From: DALYDK01 sp031973215
Lineage (GTDB): Bacteria > Patescibacteriota > Saccharimonadia > Saccharimonadales > CAIOMD01
NCBI GenBank assembly: GCA_031973215.1
Contig: DALYDK010000003.1
Span: forward strand, 1 to 64,000
Direction of reading: 5' to 3'
DNA: 64,000 nucleotides
The notes under the pieces are model-generated. The model was not told the origin of the DNA. It saw nothing but the letters and a program-made list of their open reading frames with translations, and did no database searches. Position numbers and translations under genes: made by a program. Below, one piece after another: positions 24,381 to 32,203 of this stretch; position 1 is the first letter of the stretch, and every line of letters begins with the position of its first letter.

Positions 24381-25687
24381 AAGTACATAACTTGATTTTT
24401 AAATTGGTTGCCTCTGTCTTCAAAATCTTTGAACATATCAAAGCTGGCAAAAGCAGGAGAAAAAATTACCGCCTCGCCAGGTTTAGCTAGAGAATAAGCC
24501 GTTTTAACAATATCTTTCATCTCTTTAGATTTAACAACTGTAAAGTTTGAAAAACCATTATCTGACAGTTCTTTTTTAAGCAAATTCGCAGTAGAACCAA
24601 TTAACACAAAATTACTAATATCATTCTTGTGGAGCCGAATTTCGGCTATTATTTCATTTAAATCCATGCCTCTGTCATATCCACCCAGAATTAATACCTT
24701 ATTTTCTTTAATGGCATTTATTGCTGCAATTGTTGCGCCCTGGGCGGTTGCAAAGCTGTCATTATAAAACCTAATATTATTTATTTCTTTAACAAATTCA
24801 ATTCTATGCGGCAAGCCACTAAATGATTCTATTGCTGACTTTATAGAATTTATATCCTGAGTTATTTGCCACACAGCCGTTACCGCCGCACAGATATTCT
24901 GCAAATTATGATCACCAATTAGTTTAATTTCATTTCTTTGACATATTATTTTTCCATCAATTTTAACTAGATCGTTCTCAACAATTGCTCCAGGTTGTTT
25001 TAGGTAAGGAATTTTCTTACCGTTTGATGCGCTCGCAATTTGTGTTGAGTAATTATTGGCCGAATAGTATATAGCAATCTCATCTTTTTTTTGCCATCTA
25101 AATAGCTGCTTTTTTGCTTGCAAATATTCGTTAGTGTTTGTATGCCAGTCAAGATGCTCGGGGGTAAAAGTTAAGCAGATTGCAATACGGGGTGATAACT
25201 TCAAATCTATTAATTGAAAATTTGCTAGCTCTAAAACTACCCAATCCTGGGCTTTTATATTTTCTTTTAGTAGTTGCAATGGGTCGAGCCCAATATTTCC
25301 GCCCAAATGAACCCTGTAACCGGCTTTTTCTAACATTTTAGATATTAGAGTAGATGTTGTTCCTTTTCCTTTTGTGCCGGTAACGCCAATAATATTTTTG
25401 GTTGGACAAACTTCAAAGAAAATATTTGTTGTAGTAGTAACTTTTTCTAAAATTTTCTCATTATTATTTTTAACAATGTCTTTTGGGTGTATAGAAGGGC
25501 TGCGAACAATTAAGTCGAATTCGTCTAAATTGTCTAAATAGGTTTTGCCTAATTTTTTTTGGTAATTTTTTGGGATCTCAATATCTTGTTTGATATCACA
25601 AACAGTAATTTCGTTATTTTTGTCTTGGCTGTAATATTCTGCGGCGCTTTGACCTTGTCTTGCGTATCCTAGTATTGCTATTTTCAT
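24377..25687 (-). CDS. murD2: MurD-type ligase, probably MurD2 (adds L-glutamate)
   Basis: A 436-residue Mur ligase. The ATP-binding motif GVTGTKGKGTTS lies at 101-112. The central domain carries LELANFQLIDL, TPEHLDWH and the C-terminal domain RIEFVKEINNIRFYNDSFATA, as in MurD. Linked to murL, it most likely adds L-Glu to UDP-MurNAc-L-Ala, as in the Xanthomonas MurD2 route; a D-Glu-specific MurD cannot be excluded from sequence alone. The gene is second in a three-gene minus-strand unit, two bases after a response-regulator gene. Confidence 0.9.
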   Translation of the reverse strand: MKIAILGYARQGQSAAEYYSQDKNNEITVCDIKQDIEIPKNYQKKLGKTYLDNLDEFDLIVRSPSIHPKDIVKNNNEKILEKVTTTTNIFFEVCPTKNIIGVTGTKGKGTTSTLISKMLEKAGYRVHLGGNIGLDPLQLLKENIKAQDWVVLELANFQLIDLKLSPRIAICLTFTPEHLDWHTNTNEYLQAKKQLFRWQKKDEIAIYYSANNYSTQIASASNGKKIPYLKQPGAIVENDLVKIDGKIICQRNEIKLIGDHNLQNICAAVTAVWQITQDINSIKSAIESFSGLPHRIEFVKEINNIRFYNDSFATAQGATIAAINAIKENKVLILGGYDRGMDLNEIIAEIRLHKNDISNFVLIGSTANLLKKELSDNGFSNFTVVKSKEMKDIVKTAYSLAKPGEAVIFSPAFASFDMFKDFEDRGNQFKNQVMYL

Positions 25688-25689
25688 TG

Positions 25690-26061
25690 CTACTTTTCTA
25701 ATGTTTTTTGGGCTAGTTCCGCAACTTGCCTGGGTGTCATACTTGCTTTTACTATAAAGTTTTCAACGCCTAAGTCTTTTAGCTTGGCGGGGGCTTCTTG
25801 TTCACCCATATTAGTAAGTATGATTACTTTAATATCTTTCCCCCAATCTTCGGAGCGGATTTTTTCTAGGCATTCATCACCATTCATTTCTGGCATCATT
25901 AAATCTAAAAGCATTAAATCTGGCTTCATGGCCTTAGCAAGTTCATAACCCAACCTACCATTTTCTGCAGTTTCTACTTCAAAGCCTTCCGCCTCAAATT
26001 TCATACGATACATCTGCGATATTGCGGCGTCATCTTCTACAATTGCAATTTTTATGGCCAT
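25690..26061 (-). CDS. Stand-alone response-regulator receiver (CheY-like)
   Basis: A 123-residue single REC domain. The acidic pocket (VEDDA), phospho-acceptor Asp in LMLLDLMMPEMNG, Thr in VIILTNMG and the Lys in FIVKASMTP are all present. There is no output domain. It is first in the operon with murD2 and murL, with only two bases to murD2, which suggests two-component input into peptidoglycan precursor supply (inference). The large orphan histidine kinase at 29.5 kb is a candidate partner. Confidence 0.93.
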   Translation of the reverse strand: MAIKIAIVEDDAAISQMYRMKFEAEGFEVETAENGRLGYELAKAMKPDLMLLDLMMPEMNGDECLEKIRSEDWGKDIKVIILTNMGEQEAPAKLKDLGVENFIVKASMTPRQVAELAQKTLEK

Positions 26062-26193
26062 TTAGTGGTTCCTTTATATTTACTTTATTCAATTATACCA
26101 ACACCGTTAATTAATGTCCTATTTAAAAAGGTTATTTATTTTTTAAATTATTTAGTTAACAATGAGCTTAGGCTGAAAAATTTTAGCCCTAGA

Positions 26194-26241
26194 GCAACTC
26201 TTTGTTGCAATAGTTCTCCTACTAAGGAGGTGAAAAAGGTG
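26194..26241 (+). promoter_or_regulatory. Leader hairpins masking a strong Shine-Dalgarno
   Basis: GCAAC/GTTGC forms a hairpin at 26194-26208. CTCCT (26216-26220) can pair with AGGAG (26225-26229), which is part of a full-length AAGGAGGTGA site before the GTG at 26239. Ribosome access could therefore be switched. Confidence 0.5.
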
Positions 26242-26361
26242 ACAACCAACCGCCGTCATAAAACCCATTACGCTACCATTAACCGTCGACCTCACAAGAA
26301 GAAGGCGCAGTTTAGGTTAAAAGGTAAGGGTGGCGGTACGGCACGCCGTATCAAGAAATGA
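26239..26361 (+). CDS. Very basic 40-residue protein, GTG start
   Basis: A tiny protein rich in Lys, Arg and His (core NRRHKTHYATINRRPHKKK, then a GKGGGTARRIKK tail). It begins at GTG five bases after an unusually long Shine-Dalgarno match (AAGGAGGTGA), which decides the start; the reading frame is open far upstream but without supporting signals. The composition is that of a ribosomal or nucleic-acid-binding protein, yet it matches none of the small ribosomal proteins (L34, L35, L36) I know. The possibly SD-masking leader hairpin suggests autogenous translational control, as for ribosomal proteins (inference). Confidence 0.65.
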   Translation: MTTNRRHKTHYATINRRPHKKKAQFRLKGKGGGTARRIKK

Positions 26362-26475
26362 CGTCACACTTATCACAAAAACAGGTTTTGAGCAGTCCTG
26401 TAAAATCTAACTAGTTTAGATAAAAAACTGCTCACATCCTTACCATTATTTTCTTGTTCCTGATACCATAAGTTA

Positions 26476-27411
26476 ATGCTAAGGATAATAAAAAAGACTA
26501 GTTCCGCCCAAAAATATAATCTTTTAAAAGAATTCGAGCCAAATAGTTGGGTTATTGTCGAGTCTCCATCCCACGAAGAGCTAAGTTTTTTAACACTTAC
26601 TCTTGGGCTAGAAGAAGGTCTTCTGACGGATTCAGTCGATGTAGACGAAGTCCCAAGGGCAGAAATTGAAGACGGAAACTTATATGTATTTAGTAGATAT
26701 GCATATACCGATAGCAGCGGTCTAATTAAAACCGCTCCTGTAATGTTTGTGGTTGGAAAGCAATTTTTTGTTAGCATAACGCTGAACAGCAGATCGCCTT
26801 ATAGGGCTTTTGCAGATAATAATGAAAACTTCATAACAGAAGAAAAAAAGTCTCTACTACTAAGCCTTATGAAGCTTTCTATAGAAACGTATTCTGTGCG
26901 TCTTAATAGCCTCAGTAAACAGGTTAGAAGTGTTAGAAGCAATTTGAGCATTCAAAGAGTAAGTAACAAAGACTTTATTCAGCTAGTAGAAATAGGTGAT
27001 GTTTTAAATGAGTTTTTAGGTGATATTGTTCCGCTTAGTACAGTTTTAGATTATCTGGCCAATAATAAACTTAGTGTACTCAAATTTAATGAAGATGAGC
27101 TCGACGAAATAGAAGATGCAGCTCTTAAGACTCGTCAGTTAATGGACAACACAAAAAGCGCACTAAAAACTATAGTAAATATTCGTGAGGCATATTCTAA
27201 TATTGCAACGAATAACCTTAATAAAAAAATTACTATCTTAACCACCTTGACCGTTGTGTTAACTATACCCACTATAGTAGGTAGTTTTTTTGGTATGAAT
27301 GTAAGCGTACCCTTTGCGAACGACGAAGACTCTTTTTTAATTATTATTAGCGTTACCTTAGTCTTGGTGGTGACGTCACTTTTGTGGTTAAAAAGAAAAG
27401 GCTGGTTTTAA
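26476..27411 (+). CDS. corA: CorA-family magnesium/cobalt transporter
   Basis: A 311-residue protein with a large cytoplasmic N-domain, a long helical stalk (about 150-245) and two C-terminal transmembrane helices. The family signature GMN closes the first helix (VVLTIPTIVGSFFGMNVSVPF), and the second ends in basic residues (WLKRKGWF). It forms homopentameric channels for Mg2+ in the cytoplasmic membrane. The loop after GMN lacks the common MPEL sequence, having SVPFANDEDS, so ion preference is uncertain. A TACCAT box lies six bases before the ATG. Confidence 0.94.
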   Translation: MLRIIKKTSSAQKYNLLKEFEPNSWVIVESPSHEELSFLTLTLGLEEGLLTDSVDVDEVPRAEIEDGNLYVFSRYAYTDSSGLIKTAPVMFVVGKQFFVSITLNSRSPYRAFADNNENFITEEKKSLLLSLMKLSIETYSVRLNSLSKQVRSVRSNLSIQRVSNKDFIQLVEIGDVLNEFLGDIVPLSTVLDYLANNKLSVLKFNEDELDEIEDAALKTRQLMDNTKSALKTIVNIREAYSNIATNNLNKKITILTTLTVVLTIPTIVGSFFGMNVSVPFANDEDSFLIIISVTLVLVVTSLLWLKRKGWF

Positions 27412-27452
27412 ATAAATTTACAAAAAGCTTAAAAAGTTGTAAAATATTATTT

Positions 27453-27746
27453 ATGGTAAAAAATGTTGAACCACTAGTAACCAACAGTGAAGAAGAACGG
27501 AGCTTTGTAGGCAAAATTGCAATATTTGGAGCTGTGGCTCTGGTTGGGGCTGGTATTGTAGTTGGTGTAAGAAGTTGCGAACGAAACTTCGATAATAGAA
27601 TGAACCAAAACATAGGTGATGCAACCTATGAACGGCTGACCGGTTTTGAGAGGCCGAGCAATGATAACAATGAACGCAACGATAGTTCGGTATTGTCTAT
27701 AGATCATCCATTTTTTGATTTCAATGAACCAAAACAAGTAGACTAG
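27453..27746 (+). CDS. Small single-pass membrane protein
   Basis: A 97-residue protein with one transmembrane helix (about residues 24-42) and a C-terminal polar domain of about 50 residues. The first 23 residues are polar. I chose the ATG at 27453; the longer frame from 27384 would overlap corA and lacks support. No family is recognised. Its end overlaps by four bases the end of the convergent gene on the minus strand. Confidence 0.6.
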   Translation: MVKNVEPLVTNSEEERSFVGKIAIFGAVALVGAGIVVGVRSCERNFDNRMNQNIGDATYERLTGFERPSNDNNERNDSSVLSIDHPFFDFNEPKQVD

Positions 27747-28468
27747 TTTTTATTTTTAGCATTTTTTCGATATTTATTATATGTAGTCGCAAACTTGGCA
27801 ATACCAAAAATTGCTAAGTAGGTAAGCGGGTTCGTAGCTATATCCGTCACGGTGTTAGGGTCAATATTAACAGCTTCTGCATTTTGAATAGCGGCATTAG
27901 CTGAACCGAAAACTGCAATATCTATCGCTGCTAGAGCTAATGTCAATTTACCAATTAATTTGGCGTCTTTTTTAAAAGAACTTTCATTATTTTTTAATCT
28001 CTCATTAACTACAACTGCACTAATTCCTGCACCCATTAATAAAAGCCCTTTTTCGTGTAATAAAGAGCCTTTTTCTTTATTTATATTTAGTTCTTCTTGG
28101 GCGGATTGCACGGAATCTGGTACTTTGTCTAAAGCCGCAGAAGTAGCCATTCCTAATATTCCTTGCTGAGTAGCGTATATTGTTCCTCCAACAATACCTG
28201 CAATCACAGGGTTACCTGTATTGTTTAGAACTGCTATGCTCGGAACTGCGGCAATGAATTCATTTAAAGGTCCCCACTCCCATACTGCTGCTGCCAATGC
28301 GCTGCCGGCAATAATTTTATCCTTCTTTGATATATTTTTAAATTCATTTCTAAACGATGTCTTAAATCTCTCTATCCTGGGGCTTACATCAAAGCTAGTA
28401 GTTATTAAGCTTGACTGTCTATAATATTCCGGCAAGAAAGGAGTATATGCTCCAAAGAGCTCATTCAT
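27743..28468 (-). CDS. Hypothetical multi-helix membrane protein
   Basis: A 241-residue protein. A charged N-terminal region (to about residue 50) precedes several moderately hydrophobic, Gly/Ala-rich segments (about 54-70, 88-115, 142-158, 172-192, 212-228), compatible with four to five membrane helices. The C-terminus is basic (NKYRKNAKNKN). I do not recognise a family. It is transcribed alone on the minus strand, divergent from the gene at 28.6 kb. Confidence 0.65.
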   Translation of the reverse strand: MNELFGAYTPFLPEYYRQSSLITTSFDVSPRIERFKTSFRNEFKNISKKDKIIAGSALAAAVWEWGPLNEFIAAVPSIAVLNNTGNPVIAGIVGGTIYATQQGILGMATSAALDKVPDSVQSAQEELNINKEKGSLLHEKGLLLMGAGISAVVVNERLKNNESSFKKDAKLIGKLTLALAAIDIAVFGSANAAIQNAEAVNIDPNTVTDIATNPLTYLAIFGIAKFATTYNKYRKNAKNKN

Positions 28469-28576
28469 TACTAAATAATATAATAATAAAATTTTGTTGC
28501 AAGAATATAAATGACAAATAACGCGTCTATGACCAAATTGACAAGAATAAGCAAAAGTATTATAATAAAATAAAAT

Positions 28577-29515
28577 ATGACAATCAAATACGAAATAAAT
28601 TCCGAAACCGGGAATTCAGAGCCTGTTGCTGATATACATTACGATTTATCTGATGCAGAAGTTCATAATCTTACTAAACAATTATTAGCTGAATATAAAA
28701 CAGCCATCCCAAAAGATATGCCTTTTGTATGTTTTAACATAAGGGGCACAGATTTTTATTCAAATCTTGCCAGAACTATTGAAGGAAGAGTTTTTACCGA
28801 GGAATTATGTGACGAACCTGATCGCATGGCTGCCGACTTTAAAGATTACGAAAATTACAGTGAGTTCTTTTTAGTAATAGATGTTAACTCTGAAATGCCA
28901 GCCGGAACTCTTAGAATTATAGAAAATAGTAATGCTGGTTTTATGACTGTTAACGAACTAATGTACCATGTTAATCCTGGTGACGAATCCCCCCAAAACT
29001 ATTCTTATGAACAATTCTATAAATCAGCCAATGAGCAGGCAAGTCAGCTTGGTAATACTATTGACGGTATAAAAGATGAAAATACCTGGGAAGTAGGCAC
29101 AATTGCCGTGCTGAAAAATTATAGAAGAAGTCGTAATTCTAGCGAAGATCAAAAAATTGCAAGCTATGTTGTTTCTGGATTGCTGTATAGGTCGCTATAT
29201 GCCCAAGCCTGCGGAAGGGATATTGAGGGGTTTGTTTCAATGATTGATTCTACCGCGCTGGGGACACTAACGTCACTAGGCATTCCTTTCGAAGATTTAC
29301 CATACACAAAAAAAATCTATTTCGAAGACGGCTCTTCTTTTCATCCATGCTTTGCCGTTGTCCCTGATTTTGACGTTAGAATGCGTAGTTATGCAGATCG
29401 GGAATACAAAAATGCAGTATCTGAAAAAGAAAAAGCTGCTGCTCAGTCAAAAATTGGTTTAATCGACGAGCTATTAACTGGCAGGTTATTAGATGGTATG
29501 ATGGTTAAGACATAA
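28577..29515 (+). CDS. Hypothetical protein with a GNAT/acyl-synthase-like core
   Basis: A 312-residue soluble protein. The middle reads like the acceptor and acyl-CoA-binding strands of GNAT-fold enzymes: PAGTLRIIENSNAG, then ENTWEVGTIAVLKNYRRSR, then a long helix YVVSGLLYRSLYAQACGRDIEGFVSMID and TSLGIPFEDL. This arrangement (WEVGxxAVxxxYR) recalls FeeM-like N-acyl amino acid synthases and LuxI-type enzymes. The likeness is weak and from memory, so an acyltransferase function is only a suggestion. A TATAAT box lies ten bases before the ATG. The sensor kinase gene follows after 18 bases and may be co-transcribed. Confidence 0.6.
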   Translation: MTIKYEINSETGNSEPVADIHYDLSDAEVHNLTKQLLAEYKTAIPKDMPFVCFNIRGTDFYSNLARTIEGRVFTEELCDEPDRMAADFKDYENYSEFFLVIDVNSEMPAGTLRIIENSNAGFMTVNELMYHVNPGDESPQNYSYEQFYKSANEQASQLGNTIDGIKDENTWEVGTIAVLKNYRRSRNSSEDQKIASYVVSGLLYRSLYAQACGRDIEGFVSMIDSTALGTLTSLGIPFEDLPYTKKIYFEDGSSFHPCFAVVPDFDVRMRSYADREYKNAVSEKEKAAAQSKIGLIDELLTGRLLDGMMVKT

Positions 29516-29533
29516 CCAAAATAACCATCTATA

Positions 29534-31702
29534 GTGTTTGCTAGCATAATATTACTTCTAATCATCGCCATCGCCAACTTATCCCTTGGTTATATTATCT
29601 ATTCCAGGAATAAAAACTTACTTGCTAATAAAGTTTTTTTAATAATTTCTATTACACTAACTGGCTGGATGCTTAGTAACTTTTTCTTACAGCAATCATC
29701 AGGAAACTTACGAATAGCAAACATACTTAATTCCATTGCCTATACAATGGGCTTTTTGGCAATTTATAGCGCTTTCTTGTTTTCTCAAATATATCCAAAA
29801 AAAAGTAGATTAATTCAAAATAAAAATAAAATTTATATACTTTCTTTTTTAGCAGTTATATTCTCTATATTTTCTGCAACTCATGCAATATCTGGTGAGG
29901 TCATAGCATCCAATAGTGGTATTGGATTTATAGATGGACCTTTAGAGGGAGTGTATACGGCTGTATCACTAATTTTGGTGGTATTTATTATTGCCAGGTA
30001 TCTTTCTGTCGCAAAGCAGACTCATGGAGCCGAGCGGGCCCAGGTTTTTTTCATAATGGGCGGGTTGGCATTTAGTATTTTGGTGGGTCTCTTTGCAAAT
30101 TTAGTACTACCATTATTTGGAATTACAGTTTCTTTTGAGTTCTATAGCCCACTTACTTCACTAATAGTAATTAGCTTCATTGCCTACGCCATTACTAGGC
30201 ACGGATTGTTCGATGTAAGGCCGTTTATCGCTAGATCATTGGCCTATATTTTTTCTATTTCTGCTTTATTTGGATTATTCATATTAACCGCAATCTTGGC
30301 TTTAAAAACATTCTTAGGAACTGAAGTGAAGCTGAACGAGGCGCTATTTTTTGCTCTACTAAGTGTTTTGCTGGCAATTGTGTATCAGCCTACAAAGAAA
30401 TTTTTCGATAAAATATCTAACAACATTTTTTATCGTGACTCATATGATCCGCAAGATGTTATTAATTCTATAAATTCAAAGCTAGTTAACACATTAGACT
30501 TGAATAAATTACTAAGTACAACTTCGCAATTAATCGAAGATAAGTTAAAAATTAGCTATTGTAGCTTTTGGCTTCATTCGGATGCTAGTTCAGAGGTTCG
30601 CTTTATAGAATCTAGCTCCAATAAATTTACCAAAGTAGCCTGGTCTAAACTGAGTGATTTTTTAAGTCAAGAAAATCCTGAATTAGTTCTTTACAGCGAC
30701 ACGACTTTGGAGAGTAAGGTAAGGCACTTCTTAAAAGAATTATCTATAGAGGCAATTATTAAAATGACTTCCACCGGAGACAGTGTCGGGTACATGGTCG
30801 TGGGGGGCAGGCGAAGCGGCAGCTCGTTTACTGCTCAAGATATTCAGTTGCTAGAAATAATTGCAGGTGAAGTTGCTATTGCTGCGCAGAATGCTTTGAG
30901 GTATGAAGAAATAAGTAAATTTGCCGAAACTTTACAGACAAAAATTAATAACGCAACCAGGGAACTGCAAAAAAGCAACGAAAAACTAAAAGCGCTAGAT
31001 TCAGCAAAAGACGAATTTATTAGCATGGCTAGCCATCAGCTTAGAACGCCTTTAACCAGTGTTAAGGGTTATATAAGTATGATCTTAGAGGGCGATGCCG
31101 GTGAAATTAACGATTTGCAAAAAAAATTCTTGAACCAAGCATTTATTAGCAGCCAAAGAATGGTTTATTTAATAAGTGATCTTTTGAATGTTAGTCGTCT
31201 TAAAACCGGAAAATTTGTCATAGAAAACAGAGAAACTTACTTACCAGATACCGTCGAAGATGAGCTTCGTCAGCTAGACGAGACCGTTAAAGCCAGAGGG
31301 CTTTCAATTGAATATAAAAAGCCCAAAAAATTCCCAATAGTTATGTTAGATGAAGATAAAGTGCGACAAGTAATAATGAATTTTGCCGATAATGCAATTT
31401 ATTACACACCTGCAGGAGGAAAAATATTTATTGAACTAAAAGCAACCGATGATGTAATACAGTATACGGTTAAAGACACCGGTATAGGAGTACCTAGGCA
31501 TGAGCAACATCATTTGTTCACCAAGTTTTATAGGGCCGGAAATGCTCGTAAGGCCAGGCCTGACGGTACGGGCCTAGGGCTATTTATGGCAAAGAAAGTT
31601 ATTACAGCCCAAGGCGGTTCAATATTATTTACAAGCGAAGAAGGCAAGGGCAGCACATTTGGCTTTAGTTTACCGCGCAAAAAAGTCGAAAAAACACCTT
31701 AA
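29534..31702 (+). CDS. Membrane sensor histidine kinase with 7TM, GAF and kinase domains
   Basis: A 722-residue protein starting at GTG. Residues 1-230 hold about seven to eight transmembrane helices of the 7TMR-HisK type. Two further hydrophobic segments come near 232-290. A GAF-like domain (about 310-460) and a short coiled coil (about 465-490) follow. The HisKA box is DEFISMASHQLRTPLTS with phospho-acceptor His near residue 501. The ATPase domain has N-box VIMNFADNAIYYTP, G1 DTGIGVP and G2 GTGLGLFMAKK. It is an active-looking kinase without a response-regulator gene beside it; the receiver at 25.7 kb is the only one in the window. The signal sensed is unknown. Confidence 0.93.
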   Translation: MFASIILLLIIAIANLSLGYIIYSRNKNLLANKVFLIISITLTGWMLSNFFLQQSSGNLRIANILNSIAYTMGFLAIYSAFLFSQIYPKKSRLIQNKNKIYILSFLAVIFSIFSATHAISGEVIASNSGIGFIDGPLEGVYTAVSLILVVFIIARYLSVAKQTHGAERAQVFFIMGGLAFSILVGLFANLVLPLFGITVSFEFYSPLTSLIVISFIAYAITRHGLFDVRPFIARSLAYIFSISALFGLFILTAILALKTFLGTEVKLNEALFFALLSVLLAIVYQPTKKFFDKISNNIFYRDSYDPQDVINSINSKLVNTLDLNKLLSTTSQLIEDKLKISYCSFWLHSDASSEVRFIESSSNKFTKVAWSKLSDFLSQENPELVLYSDTTLESKVRHFLKELSIEAIIKMTSTGDSVGYMVVGGRRSGSSFTAQDIQLLEIIAGEVAIAAQNALRYEEISKFAETLQTKINNATRELQKSNEKLKALDSAKDEFISMASHQLRTPLTSVKGYISMILEGDAGEINDLQKKFLNQAFISSQRMVYLISDLLNVSRLKTGKFVIENRETYLPDTVEDELRQLDETVKARGLSIEYKKPKKFPIVMLDEDKVRQVIMNFADNAIYYTPAGGKIFIELKATDDVIQYTVKDTGIGVPRHEQHHLFTKFYRAGNARKARPDGTGLGLFMAKKVITAQGGSILFTSEEGKGSTFGFSLPRKKVEKTP

Positions 31703-31778
31703 AAAATCAATTGCAAAATAAAGTAGTTATTATTACAATAAGTTATGTATAGGTATTAAAATTAAAAAAGGAAAATCA

Positions 31779-32183
31779 ATGTTTGAGCTTAGTGAAGATT
31801 ATTTAGCAGATATTGGCATAGCAACAATGCCAGAGCCAGCAAAATCTACTTTGGTAGATAATATAAAAAAATTAATACAAAATAGGCTAAATATTAAATT
31901 AGCAGATGAACTAACCGACGAAAAGGTTGGAGAGCTAGAGAGAATTAGCACGTCGCTAGATGATGCAAGGTGGTGGCTTGGTGAGAACTTTCCAAAATAT
32001 CAGGGTTCAGCTGAGTTTGAACAATTTAAAAAGCAAGTTACAGATGGCAATGACCCAGTGTCCTTGTTCGCTCAAAGCAAATGGTTTCAAGTAAATATTC
32101 CTAATTTTGCGGTCTTACTCCAAGAAACAATGGACGAAGTCAAGGTTGAGCTTAAGTCTGTTGGCACAGGAGTGCCAGCGTAA
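31779..32183 (+). CDS. DUF5663-like small helical protein
   Basis: A 134-residue, mostly helical, acidic protein without signal peptide. The opening MFELSEDYLADIGIATMPEPAKSTLVDNI and the ELTDEKVGELERI stretch resemble DUF5663 proteins of Patescibacteria, as I recall the family; not searched. A Shine-Dalgarno-like AAAAGGAAAA lies just before the ATG. It precedes a large membrane protein by 20 bases in the same direction, so the two probably form a unit downstream of the sensor kinase. Confidence 0.75.
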   Translation: MFELSEDYLADIGIATMPEPAKSTLVDNIKKLIQNRLNIKLADELTDEKVGELERISTSLDDARWWLGENFPKYQGSAEFEQFKKQVTDGNDPVSLFAQSKWFQVNIPNFAVLLQETMDEVKVELKSVGTGVPA

Positions 32184-32203
32184 TTCGCGAATAGGATAAA
32201 AAT

